Shown here: positions 10,057 to 20,730 of the stretch, piece after piece
How the letters are laid out: the number at the start of each line of letters is the position of its first letter
Position numbering within the stretch: the stretch's first letter is position 1
From: Dichetophora obliterata
Taxonomy: Eukaryota > Arthropoda > Insecta > Diptera > Sciomyzidae
NCBI GenBank assembly: GCA_963920525.1
Contig: OY986440.1
Span: 17,068,210-17,132,209 of the forward strand
DNA length: 64,000 bases
Direction of reading: 5' to 3'
Notes under the pieces: generated by a model
Told to the model about the DNA's origin: nothing
Databases searched by the model: none
The model's input: the letters and a program-made list of their open reading frames with translations, nothing else
Made by a program: the position numbers and the translations under genes

Positions 10057-13000
10057 CTGACTCTTCGTTACCTTACATTCAATGTAGAACGGAGAGTGGG
10101 AAAATTTTTAATTTTCTAATAGATACCGGATCTACAATAAATTATATTCAGCCATCCATAGTGAAAAAAAACTATATCAAATGAACAACCCTTTTTTGCG
10201 AAGTCAATAGCTGGCGATATAGAAATAAAGCAACACACATTTTTAAATCTTTTTAATCTTGAGGATATAAATCTTAAATTCTACATTTTACCTACTCTTA
10301 AATCTTTTCACGGAATCTTAGGCAATGAAAGCCTTACCCAATTAGGCGCAATTATTCACACAAAGGATAGTTATATGGTAGTTAGAAATAACATCAAAAT
10401 TAAAATTAAACAAATGAAATCACAGACTATGAATTCAAATAATATTAAAGACGAGCAAATGACAGAAAATCAGAAAAAAAATCTCCACAGTTTAATTGCA
10501 ACGGTACCAAATCTATTTGCCGAACCAGACAGAAAATTGACGTATACAACCAAAGTAATTGGTGAAATAAGAAAGAGTAACGACTCTCCCGTATATACCC
10601 GATATTACCCATATCCAATATCTTTAAAGTCCGAAGTGGAAAATCAAATTCAAGCAATGCTTGATGATGGCATCATTCGACCTTCTAGATCGCCTTATAA
10701 TTCGCCGGTCTGGATCGTCCCTAAAAAATGCGATTCTGCAGGTAATAAGCAATATCGAGTAGTAACTGACTACCGAAAGCTTAACGCCGTCACTATTGCT
10801 GATAGATATCCAATACCGGAGATCACCGAAGTTCTTGCACAATTGGGAAATAATACATTTTTCTCCGTGCTAGACTTGAAAAGCGGATTTCATCAGATCC
10901 CGCTTAAAGAATCTGATATTGAAAAAACGGCTTTCTCCATAAATAATGGAAAGTACGAATACACGAGACTAGCTTTTGGCCTGAAAAATGCGCCATCTAT
11001 TTTTCAAAGAGCTCTCGATGATATATATTGCGTGATTGTATCGGTAAGTTTTGTTACGTATATATTGATGATATTATCATCTTCAGTAGAACCGAAAGCG
11101 ATCACATTCATCACTTAGAAAAGATTTTCAGAACTCTCGAAGAAGCTAACATGAAAGTGCAATTAGACAAATGTCACTTTTTTCAAAAATCGGTTGAATT
11201 TCTTGGATTTATCATTTCTTCGGAGGGAATTACTACGAATCCCGAAAAAGTTAAAGCCATAGACAAAATTGCACCACCCGCAACACTGAAAGAATTAAGA
11301 TCATTCCTAGGTCTGTCAGGGTACTACCGACGCTTTGTACGGGATTACGCAAAGCTGGCAAAACCCTTGACATCCCTTTTAAGGGGGAAGGAAGGACATG
11401 TGTCCAAAAACCAGTCTGCAAAAACTCAAATTATTTTAAATTCTGAAGCACTTGATGCTTTCCATAAAATTAAATCCACTCTTGTTTCCAAAGATATTAT
11501 GCTGGCATATCCAAACTTCGACAAAGACTTTAATTTGACGACTGACGCATCTAATTACGCCATTGGCGCCGTACTATCCCAGGACGACAAACCAATTACA
11601 TTTATATCAAGGACACTAAGCAAGACAGAAGAAAATTATGCAACCAACGAAAAAGAGATGATGGCCATTATTTGGGCTTTGAACTCTCTAAGGAATTACC
11701 TTTACGGTACAGCTAAAGTGAACATATATACCGACCATCAACCACTAACCTACGCTCTAAGTAACAAAAACAATAAAAGTAAAATGAAGAGATGGAAAGC
11801 CATCCTTGAAGAATATAACTATAAGTTGCATTACAAACCCGGAAGAGCAAATGTTGTTGCCGACGCTTTATCTAGAATGCCACATTCTCAAATTAATGTA
11901 TTGACATCTAGCGTTCATAGCGATGAAAGTTCCTCCCATAATTTGATTTTTTCTGTAGATGTACCCATTAACGCATTTAAAAACCAAATATTTTTTAATA
12001 CTGACCAAACAAACTCTGCATACGAATTCAAAATTGTTTTTCCCACCTACCATAGACATACGATTACCGAACCACATTACGATTCCTGTAAATTAATAAG
12101 ACACCTAAAAAACTATCTTAACCCCTCCGTTATTAACTGTATCAAAACTGATGAAAGTATTATGGGACAGATTCAAGAGATCTACCCGTTACACTTTAGT
12201 AAATATAAAATCAGGTTTACTCAAAAACAAGTAGAAGACGTAACTGATGTACAAGAACAGGACAATATTATAGCACGCACACACAACCGAGCGCATAGAA
12301 ATGCTCGTGAAAATAAAATTCAAATAATCGAAAAATACTACTTTCCTTCCATGAACAGCAAGATAGAAAGAGCCGTTAAAAATTGTGTTACTTGTAGGGA
12401 AAACAAATACGACCGCCACCCCGCAAGGCCAGAGATTCAAGCCACTCCTATCCCACAATATCCCGGACAAATTGTACACTTAGACATTTTTATAACTGAC
12501 AACCATTCCATTTTGACCGCTATAGATAAATTTTCAAAATTCGCTGTAGCAAAAGTAATAAAATCTAGGGCAGCAGAAGATATAAAGCAACCTTTAAGAG
12601 ACATACTATTCTTCCTCATACCTGAATCCATTATAATAGACAACGAAAAATCCTTCAACTCAGTTTCCATAAATTATATGATCGAAAATGAATTTGGAAT
12701 AAATATTTTTCGTACACCCCCATATACAAGCTGCTCAAACGGACAAGTGGAACGATTCCACTCAACAATCCAAGAAATAATGCGTTGTCTGAAAACAAAT
12801 AATGCACATGGTTCGTTTGAAGAATTGGTAGAAAGATCTGTTAAAGAGTATAATCTATCCATTCATTCAACCACTGGAAAAAAGCCAGTTGAAGTATTGT
12901 TTGGTAGAAGAGTTAGTAGCGACCCAGAACAATTAGAAATTTTCCGTCAAGAGACAATAAAAAAATTACAGGAAAAACAAATTACCGACCTCAGTTACCA

Positions 13001-13183
13001 TAACCAGAAAAAATCCCCCCGAAGACATACGCCGAAGGAGCCGTCATTTATGTCAAAATAAACAAAAGACTTGGAAACAAATTAACACCCAAATACAAGA
13101 AGGAAATAGTTGCTAGAGACCTGAACTCCACAGTCGTAACGAGATCCAGGAGAACAGTTCACAAAAGCCTTATAAAAACATAA
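10050..13183 (+). pseudogene. pol: E1 Pol: protease, reverse transcriptase, RNase H, integrase
   Basis: Read in -1 from gag. Protease has LIDTGSTINYI at ~10120. RT has a complete palm, with the catalytic YIDD at ~11068. RNase H carries DASNYAIGAVLSQ and TDHQPLTYAL. Integrase has an HHCC finger (HNRAH...CVTC), the DDE core (HLDIF, IIDNEKSF, NGQVERFHS) and a C-terminal tail ending at 13181-13183, with env starting at the next base. Three frame changes break it: the A8 run at 10164-10171 in protease, an ATATATAT stretch at about 11029-11038 just before YIDD, and the C6 run at 13015-13020 near the integrase end. No other stops are seen. With near-identical LTRs the breaks are either recent or sequence errors. 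Confidence 0.85.
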
Positions 13184-14653
13184 ATGATTTTATTTTTCAG
13201 ATTATTCTTCGCGTTATCACTGGCAGACGTACAGATACTCGACTACACTTCCAGTCACCTTATAACGATAAACAATGGACGAACCAAAATTCAGGACGGA
13301 ATTTTTAGGATAATACATTCAATAGACCTGGAACTGTACAACAAATTTTTACAACAAACTCAAACGTACATTGACGACAATATCCCTAAAGAAAATATTT
13401 TCTATCCTCTCCTACAACAAGAAATTAAACAAACATTGGAAATAGTACAGAGCATTGCACCTCTGAATATAACTAGATTTAAGAGATCTTTCAATATTAT
13501 CGGAACAGCGTGGAAATACATTGCTGGTACGCCAGACCACGATGATTTTGAATTGTTAAAAATGAATTTAAATGAATTAAACAATAATAATAATGCACAA
13601 ATAGTAATTAATCAAGCTTTAAGTGATAGAATTAATAATGTAACTGAAATTATAAATAAGATTTCAAACGCAATACGCAAAGACGATTGCTTTGTTGATG
13701 AAATATCTATTAATATACAAAACAGAATTAGACTAATAAAAGAACAATTGATAAATGTAAAGTACGCCATTCAATGGGCGAAAACTGGAGTAATTAACTC
13801 AATGATATTGAATAAATTAGAAATCAAAATAGCATTAAGAAAACTCGAAGAGGAGAAAATGCCTTTTGCATCTCCTGAGGAGGCGGTGGAATACGCAAAA
13901 GTAAATGTAATATATAAGGATTCTATGATTTTATATATAATTAAAATATCACTTACAAGCGGAACAATTTATGAAAACATTTTAATACGCCCAGTAAAGA
14001 AAAATGGGAAAGTTATAAAATTAAAATATAAGGAGGTAATAAAAAACAATAATGAAATATACGGAATTAAAAATGATTGTATTAGATATAGTTCTATTAA
14101 TATTTGCAATAATAATAAATTAATTAAATTAAGTAACGATACTTGTATACCTAATGTTATAAGAAGTCTAGCATCAGCATGCACATATATTAATGGCCAA
14201 CATATCCCGCTCATAGAGGAAATATACCCAGGAGTTATCCTACTTAACGATTATAAGGATAAAGTAATAATTGGTAATACGAAGCATAACCTGACCGGCA
14301 CATTCTTGATAAAATTCAGCAACACATCGATTATAGCCAAAAATAAAACTTACAGTAACTTAGAAGCACCCCCAGTTAAAACAATACCTGCAGTCCTACA
14401 ACCGACACCATTAGAAGAAAAATTAGAAAATTTTTTGTCAATTGAAAGTTTGAACGAGCTACATATAAATAACACACGTGAAATCCAAACTATAAAAATT
14501 AGGACTATAATCAATGGATTTTCAACTTTGCTATTCATACTGATACTTGGAGCTATCAGTATCCCGGTTTTTTACATCTTCAGATCTTTGCAGAGGACAG
14601 ATTATATTGAAGAAAATGCTGCAAGAGTTTGTTCACCCCTGCCCCAGCAGTGA
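13184..14653 (+). CDS. env: E1 Env-like fusion glycoprotein
   Basis: An intact 489-codon frame starting directly after the pol stop. It has a short hydrophobic signal peptide (residues 1-14), a furin-like basic site RFKR at 98-101 followed by a likely fusion-peptide region (SFNIIGTAWKYIAGTP), helical heptad-like sequence at ~120-190, several N-x-S/T sites, paired cysteines around 296-333, and one membrane anchor at ~440-465 with a short tail. This is the layout of errantivirus Env, related to baculovirus F-type fusion proteins. A polypyrimidine/AG acceptor (TTTTATTTTTCAG, AG at 13198-13199) overlaps the start, in line with a spliced env mRNA. If splicing is used, the start codon would come from a leader exon. 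Confidence 0.85.
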   Translation: MILFFRLFFALSLADVQILDYTSSHLITINNGRTKIQDGIFRIIHSIDLELYNKFLQQTQTYIDDNIPKENIFYPLLQQEIKQTLEIVQSIAPLNITRFKRSFNIIGTAWKYIAGTPDHDDFELLKMNLNELNNNNNAQIVINQALSDRINNVTEIINKISNAIRKDDCFVDEISINIQNRIRLIKEQLINVKYAIQWAKTGVINSMILNKLEIKIALRKLEEEKMPFASPEEAVEYAKVNVIYKDSMILYIIKISLTSGTIYENILIRPVKKNGKVIKLKYKEVIKNNNEIYGIKNDCIRYSSINICNNNKLIKLSNDTCIPNVIRSLASACTYINGQHIPLIEEIYPGVILLNDYKDKVIIGNTKHNLTGTFLIKFSNTSIIAKNKTYSNLEAPPVKTIPAVLQPTPLEEKLENFLSIESLNELHINNTREIQTIKIRTIINGFSTLLFILILGAISIPVFYIFRSLQRTDYIEENAARVCSPLPQQ

Positions 14654-14753
14654 TCCTTACCAACATTCAACCCAAAGGTGGTTTACAGTCATCAAATCTA
14701 AGGTTGAACGACATTCCATATTTCTAGGAAAACAATTGAGGGCAGTTGTTCTT

Positions 14754-14764
14754 AAGAAGGGAGG
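14754..14764 (+). other. E1 polypurine tract
   Basis: AAGAAGGGAGG directly precedes the 3' LTR. Confidence 0.75.
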
Positions 14765-15034
14765 AGTTAACACCTCGCACATTAAAAGTTTTCACAATCG
14801 TTCCCACAGTTAAAACTGCTGACGCTATGTCTACATTATTTCCTGCAGTTGGAGCGCGTGCAAAGTCGACTGCGCTGCTACCTGTTGCAGCTACGCTAGA
14901 CCTCTTATTATTAAGATATAGAAAATGTTAAGTTCAGTTTTTAAGTTTGTGTCATTCAATAAAGAACAGAACATCAGAGCCTCTCTCTGATGTTTCTTTT
15001 TTAAAAAAACATTTAAACATCAAATGTTTTAATT
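14765..15034 (+). repeat. E1 3' LTR
   Basis: Direct repeat of 6884-7153, followed at once by the TATA duplication (15035-15038). Confidence 0.9.
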
Positions 15035-15038
15035 TATA

Positions 15039-15727
15039 CTATAAATATTTTATTTCATTTGTTTAACGACCTTTTTGAAGTAATTTATAAATTATTTTTA
15101 TTTTATTTTGTTTAGAATTATTTTTCAGGCACATTAATTGACTTGACTGTTATCTATCCGAAAATTAATTTCAAAATGTACAACACCCCACAGATAGCTG
15201 TACGTCGCTTACTCTAGATTGGGAACACTAAAAAAATGTATTAATTTTTGCACCAAATGGAAAACCCAACAGTATTGCATATCCGTTTGCCTTAAATAAA
15301 ATTATTGCCTACGTTTTTATTAACTCAATCTGCAAAAACACACATTTTATTCATTGAAGCGTGCCAATGCAGACCGGGTTTAGCTATAGTCTTTCTCAGC
15401 GAGCGCACTCAACATGAACAGAAAAAAAAAACAAAACTATTTTGAAACTGTTTTGTCGCAATGAGCTACTGACCTAATGATGTACAACAAATAAAATTTC
15501 TCGATTTAGAAACAAGCAATCCAAGTCTCAGAAATCAAACTCAAAATAAAGGTAAACAATAATTTAATCACATATAAAATTATTTTCATAATAATGGTAT
15601 TTTCTTATCGCAGGACCCAACTATAGAAACAATAATGTTTCTGTTCTACTTGTGACCGTTATCTTACCAAAATGTTGAGGGAGAAGAAAAAATATTGTGC
15701 TTGAATTTCCTCTACGTTATTATCAAA
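15039..15727. other. Harbinger intron remnant between E1 and E2
   Basis: AT-rich DNA without coding motifs. It is the right-hand continuation of the sequence broken by E1 at 6883 and is itself cut by E2 at 15731. The stretch GCAGACCGGGTTTAGCTATAG near 15370 recalls a Helitron 3' end, but no matching start was found. Confidence 0.5.
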
Positions 15728-15731
15728 GGGG

Positions 15732-18302
15732 TGTAATGGCGCTTGTAGCCAACCTTTTGTTTTGCTTTTGCTTTCTTTCCATAAATTACTTGGCCTTAAG
15801 CTCAAAATTTTACCCTTGCTAAATCATCAAAAGTCCTAATTAATTGCATAAATCTTACTTGTTTTTTTATATTTTGTGCTGACATTAAAATTCAAGCGTC
15901 ATCTAGTGACTGAATTCCGCACCTTCAGGTGTAAGAAACCCAAAAGTTACAACACTGTTTACTATAATAACCGATACATTCAATTCTTTATTTCCAAATT
16001 CTTAGCCAAATTTCCCCTTATAATGGAATAGAAACGCTAATCTCTCAAATTTTGCTAAATCAGCATAGAATTTGTCGCTTTGCTAGCCAAAAACTAAAAC
16101 TTAAACTGCCTTTCCTGATCTTGTCTTCGAAGAAGAAACATCACAGTGAATACGCTAAAATTTTTCAATAAAAAAAAAATATGTATATATATATTATACA
16201 TATATAAAAATCACTTAATTATAAGTTTTTGTGACCTCTATAAAATTTAAAATTTTTAAGGGCAATACAAGCACTTAAGAAAAAGCCGTGCTAAATAAAA
16301 GCAAACGCAAGATAGCAGAAAATCATAAAATCATTAAATTGGCTACCGGATCCATAAAACTTTCGTTTTACAAACTTAATAGTTGGTGCCAAATCCTAAA
16401 ACGGATTGGCACCAGGTTCTATTTTTATTTTCTGTATATCAGAAATATTGTCTACGAATGTTGAGCTCCTCTCAGGCCACCAAGTTTCGTTTGCTAACGG
16501 ACAACTTCCAACTTCTCTAAGCTTGACCACAAAAATTCAAAGCAAGCAGAGCAAGCATCGACGAAAAGGAAAAATCACCAGTTCACCGGCACTTTCGTAG
16601 CTAGCGTGGTATGAAAAATTCGCAGCGAACAAGTAAAAAAATTTTAAAAATTGGCTTACGCGTTAATTTAAAGACCTACAGACTAATTAGTTAAAAAAAA
16701 AAAACAATTTGAAAGAAAGTTTAATTCTAAAATGCATTTAAAAGTTTCCTAAAATACATTCATAAAAAGAAAAAAAAAAATAGAATTAAAAACGCTAAAT
16801 ATTGATCTTAAATCTAATTAAAGCTATTAAAGTGAGAAAAAAAAGATTAGCATTTAAGTTAAAATATTGATATACATACAAAAAAAAAAGTGATCATGTT
16901 TTAAAGAGAAAGAAAAAAATCATAGTTATATGTACACACTAAATAAGCAAAGAAAAAAAAACTAACAATATTCTTCTGAAAAATTTTGTGAAAATTTGTT
17001 CTTAAAATTAACAAGTTAGTTGCAGCAATATATTTTAGTGGAGCAACATGGCTTAAATAAAAATTGGTAAGAAAACTTGCTAAAACAACAAATTCTAATA
17101 TGTCTGCCCAATTCCAATAAAATATATCGCATGCGATAAATTTCTGTTAGTGCTTCTAACATGTTTTCGCTCTTCGCGAAAATAATTTAGTTCAATTTAA
17201 GTGTGTATACAAAAGAAAAAAAAAAAACAAGAGAGTGACTTGATAAATTCTTGCTTTAAGTTTAATTCTAATGTGTATATGGTAAAAGCAATTGCTGTTA
17301 ATGTTGTTGTAGTTAAACACCACAAACTCTTTAAATCAACGCAAATCGACTCACACCTTGAAAGATCTTTCATCGATGGAGCGACTCTTCAAATTCTCGT
17401 AAGTTTTTTGTTTACTTTTGTATATTAATTTTATGCTGGCAACATTTAAAGTAATAGTGGGAGAGTTTTTTTTGTTGGTTCCGTAAATTTTAATTAACTT
17501 AGCTGAAAGTAATGTAAAATAATAAGATGATTTTCTTTCTTTTGGTTATTATTTAATTTCATGCTTTTATTTCATACTTATAATTAATAATACAAAAATA
17601 ATATAATAATAATTTAAACATTTGTTCCCTTAAAATTCTTAATAATAATACAAACGGTGAGATGTCACAAAAATAAATAAAAACAACAACAATTTTATAC
17701 AGCATCTCACCATTACTACGCTCTTTTAGATTCTACATTAAACACATATTTTGGTTATGTTATTTGATTATTTTTGTAACTTATGTTAAGATATTTTTAT
17801 TATAAAACCAATGAATACGCATCCTATGGGTTGAATTTATATTTATTTTCATTAATAAATTTAATTTAAATGGATAACTAAATTGGCTACTGTTTTGATT
17901 TCGCGCATTTTCATGTAGAAGTTTTGTTGTGATGTATGTTTGGGATCATTGATTAATAAATTTAATTTGGATCATTAGCAATGATCAGGTTGGGAGGGCA
18001 CATACTATGTTGTAGCAAATTCAGTTTTGCACAGCTAAAACATCCTTCGACTAGGATGTTTGTACGGCAGTAGGATACCTTCTTCTTTTTAATTTTTTTG
18101 TTACATAATAATATAATCATTAAGCACGTAATTTAAAATAGTTTCTGTGGCAACGAATGATGATCAGGTATAAGGTAGAACGAATCCCATCCCATATACG
18201 AGAGCTAGAGCCGGAGCTCCAAACGTGCTACCACTATCTTATGCTTGAATAAAAATGCTAGATACTTTGTGAAAATTAAAAATGATTTCGTTGCATGCTA
18301 CA
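15732..18302 (+). repeat. E2 5' LTR (2571 bp)
   Basis: Starts TGTAATGGCGC and ends GCATGCTACA; identical to 24245-26815 apart from homopolymer lengths. It contains an AT-rich middle, a 64-codon frame at 16406-16600 with no recognisable motif, and the hairpin-like pair GGTGAGATG...CATCTCACC (about 17657/17702). Confidence 0.92.
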
Positions 18303-18316
18303 GTTATAATTATTTT

Positions 18317-18334
18317 TGGCGCCCAACGTGGGGC
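18317..18334 (+). other. E2 primer-binding site (tRNA-Lys1,2 type)
   Basis: TGGCGCCCAACGTGGGGC, the classical tRNA-Lys1,2 complement, lies 14 bases after the LTR end. The same 18 bases form the E3 site on the other strand (38053-38070). Confidence 0.8.
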
Positions 18335-19152
18335 CACATCTCGATCATTTCAACCCTAATCTTTCTTTTGATTAAGAATAAAATTCGGTACGAACTTTTG
18401 TTAGAATATACTTGGATGTGGACCTAAAATACTGGCTCTTAATTTTCTTCTCATATCTCTTAATACTTTTTCTATTTCTTATTTTTCTTTTTCCTCTTGT
18501 TTCGAAATTATTTAGCTGGAAAAATGTTACGCTTTTTAACTAAAGCAAGCAACCGCTTTATAAGCGTAATAAGATCAAACGTTATAGTAGTTATGTCTGG
18601 AAATTTATAATTTTTGTTAACTAAAAATGTTTACCAACATATTCTAGTTTTAACATGCACTCAATCCTATCTCAATATGTTTTCTTCCTTTTCTTGTGCT
18701 ATTGGAAATACAGATTTAATGTGGAGTGTTTCTACAGTCTGACCATATCACAGGATAAGATTTTTTTAAAACATATTCCTCCTTTTCGGTTGGAACTTTA
18801 ATTGATTTCAACTTAAGTTGAGATTCTAAGAATTAAACCAACGAAATACATATTCTTTTACACTTTCTCTTTATCTTTCTATTATTCTTTTGCTGTATAA
18901 ATATTCTGCGTTGATGCAGATTTAAATCACAACAGACTTCGAATGAATTGCAAAGAAATCAAAACATACCCTTGCATTATTAATAATTTTTATAGATATA
19001 GATATACATTATATTTTTTTTTCTCTCGCTTATACATTATATCAATTAAATAATTACAAGTTTTAACTTTCTGGATCCAAAATACATAAATCTTGGTGAT
19101 AAAGATATCTTAAACAACATTTTCTTATAATTTTAAAATAATAATTTTCACC
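18335..19152 (+). other. E2 untranslated leader
   Basis: About 0.8 kb between the primer-binding site and gag, without a long open frame. Packaging signals would be expected here but none can be recognised by eye. Confidence 0.6.
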
Positions 19153-20730
19153 ATGCTACGTCGAAGTACGGAAGACTTATCTGGTGATGGCAGTGTTTTT
19201 CTTTGCAATATTTGCAAAAATAATGTGAGCGTTGTTGGTCACCGTGTTAAAACCCCATGCGGACATTTATTTCACAAATCGTGTATTTTGAAGCACTTGA
19301 ACGTTAATAAAAGTTGTCCAGTTTGTGGTGCAGCATGTGTCCAACAAGATATTCAAAATACAGGGTCTAAAACACCTAAAAAGCAATCCGACCCTCAATA
19401 TGCCACCAGATCTACTGTGCGTAAGCAAGCAGTAAAAGAAGCGAATTCACTTTTAAATATGTCAACAAATAACTCTGTTAATTTAGAGCTAGATCCGTTA
19501 GAAACCTCTCATAGATATTCTCCGTCGGAGCAGCGTGACAACCTTCAAAATTTAGTCACAGCCGCGGTAGGTGCTCAGCAGGCTGAACTCCTATCCACTC
19601 TTAGCCAACAGTTGACTCGGCAAATAGAGACAACTATTGAAGGTAGTTTGAGAAAATTGTCACAAAGGAATGTAATCAAAACTCATTTTAATCCACCTTT
19701 GTCTCAATTCCAACCAAATGGTGTACAATGTCAATCTGAAAATAATTTACATTCAGCTACTAATGCTCAATCCTGTTTAGAACATCAAAGTTTAGAACAA
19801 CTTCTTGGGTTAGCAACAGATACAAGCAACAACCAAAATATCGCAACTTCTTCTTTAAACAATCCAATCCGATCAGATAAAGTTGGTCAGATAATTTACA
19901 ATTGGAAGGTTAAATTCACTGGTGGTAATGAAAGCTTACCAGTTGATAACTTTATCTATCGTGTCGAGGCACTGACGACTCAAACCTTAGGGGGTAATTT
20001 TGATTTGGTTTGCCGCTACGCCAATATGCTCTTTGATGCTAAAGCAAGCAACTGGTTCTGGCGGTACCATAAATCTGTGAGGGAAATAAAGTGGAACGAT
20101 TTGTGTGTAGCATTGCGTACACAATATAAGGATTCACGAACTGACGTTGACTATAGGGAAACAATTAGGGATAGAAAGCAAAAATCAAATGAACCTTTTG
20201 ATTCATTCTATGAATCGATAGTAGAGCTTACAGACCGGCTAGATCAGCCGCTGCCTGAAAAAACCCTTGTCGAAATTTTACGTCGTAACTTAGTCCCAGA
20301 AATTCAATACGAATTGTTAAATTTACAAATTAATTCAGTTTCGCAGTTGAGAGACGTTTGTAGAAAACGGGAATTCTTCTTGCAAGACATGGAACGTAAA
20401 ACTCATTATAGTAAACCAAGTTCTTTTCGAAAACAAATCTCGGAAATTCAGGAGGGTTTTGACAACGATATTTTTTGTGAGAAAGATATTGACAGTGAAG
20501 AAGTTTCGGCGCTTTCATTAATCTGCTGGAACTGTGGCAAGATAGGTCATCGCTACCAAGACTGCGTTGGGAAGCGAAACATTTTTTGTTATGGGTGTGG
20601 CACACCAAAAGTGTATAAGCCTAACTGTAAGAATTGCGAATCAAAAAACTACCAATCGAGTGCACAAAAAGGTGCACGCAAGCAACAAATGAGCAATGTA
20701 CTCAAACACCAATCGACCAACACGGAGTAG
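19153..20730 (+). CDS. gag: E2 Gag with N-terminal RING-H2 finger
   Basis: A 525-codon Gag. Residues 18-58 form a perfect RING-H2 pattern: C18-x2-C21-x14-C36-x-H38-x2-H41-x2-C44-x10-C55-x2-C58, including PCGHLFHKSC and KSCPVC. RING fingers of this type usually bind an E2 ubiquitin-conjugating enzyme. A polar, low-complexity linker follows to about 240, then a retrotransposon Gag capsid region (~250-420, with NWFWRYHKS and FYESIVELTDRL). Near the C-terminus are two knuckles: CWNCGKIGHRYQDC (CX2CX4HX4C) and a variant CYGCGTPKVYKPNC lacking the His. The ATG at 19153 is the first long-frame start after the leader. The end overlaps pol in -1, with a slippery A AAA AAC. The finger is in one uninterrupted frame with the capsid, so the fusion is not a joining artefact. 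Confidence 0.9.
   Translation: MLRRSTEDLSGDGSVFLCNICKNNVSVVGHRVKTPCGHLFHKSCILKHLNVNKSCPVCGAACVQQDIQNTGSKTPKKQSDPQYATRSTVRKQAVKEANSLLNMSTNNSVNLELDPLETSHRYSPSEQRDNLQNLVTAAVGAQQAELLSTLSQQLTRQIETTIEGSLRKLSQRNVIKTHFNPPLSQFQPNGVQCQSENNLHSATNAQSCLEHQSLEQLLGLATDTSNNQNIATSSLNNPIRSDKVGQIIYNWKVKFTGGNESLPVDNFIYRVEALTTQTLGGNFDLVCRYANMLFDAKASNWFWRYHKSVREIKWNDLCVALRTQYKDSRTDVDYRETIRDRKQKSNEPFDSFYESIVELTDRLDQPLPEKTLVEILRRNLVPEIQYELLNLQINSVSQLRDVCRKREFFLQDMERKTHYSKPSSFRKQISEIQEGFDNDIFCEKDIDSEEVSALSLICWNCGKIGHRYQDCVGKRNIFCYGCGTPKVYKPNCKNCESKNYQSSAQKGARKQQMSNVLKHQSTNTE
20643..20649 (+). promoter_or_regulatory. -1 ribosomal frameshift heptamer (E2)
   Basis: A AAA AAC in the gag frame (TCA AAA AAC), inside the gag/pol overlap and followed by an open -1 frame to 24029. 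Downstream structure was not assessed. Confidence 0.7.

Larger units (their letters stand above)
6884..15034 (+). mobile_element. E1: full-length gag-pol-env Ty3/gypsy element
   Basis: The element is 8.15 kb, with 270-bp LTRs (6884-7153, 14765-15034) that begin AGTTAAC and end TTTTAATT. It is flanked by a perfect TATA duplication (6880-6883, 15035-15038). Internal order: primer-binding site, leader with a nested Helitron-like element, gag, pol in the -1 frame, env, polypurine tract. By eye the LTRs differ by one substitution (in the A run near 7130), so the insertion looks young. Three frame changes lie in pol (A8 at 10164, an AT repeat at 11030, C6 at 13015). Env, the TATA target and AGTTA-type termini place it with errantivirus-like elements of the 17.6/297/Tom kind. 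Confidence 0.9.

Noticed and set aside
11028..11118. Overlapping frames 10375-11118 and 11028-13061 as two separate genes
   Set aside because: Both are parts of one reverse transcriptase; a frame change in an AT repeat lies between NAPSIFQRALDD and YIDD.
15365..15392. Helitron 3' end (ACCGGGTTTAGCTATAG)
   Set aside because: Resembles the ends of elements A and B but lacks a clean CTAG-T end and a matching start nearby.
16406..16600. 64-codon frame, repeated at 24919-25113
   Set aside because: Identical only because it lies in both E2 LTRs; no motif, and conservation cannot be judged from two young copies.
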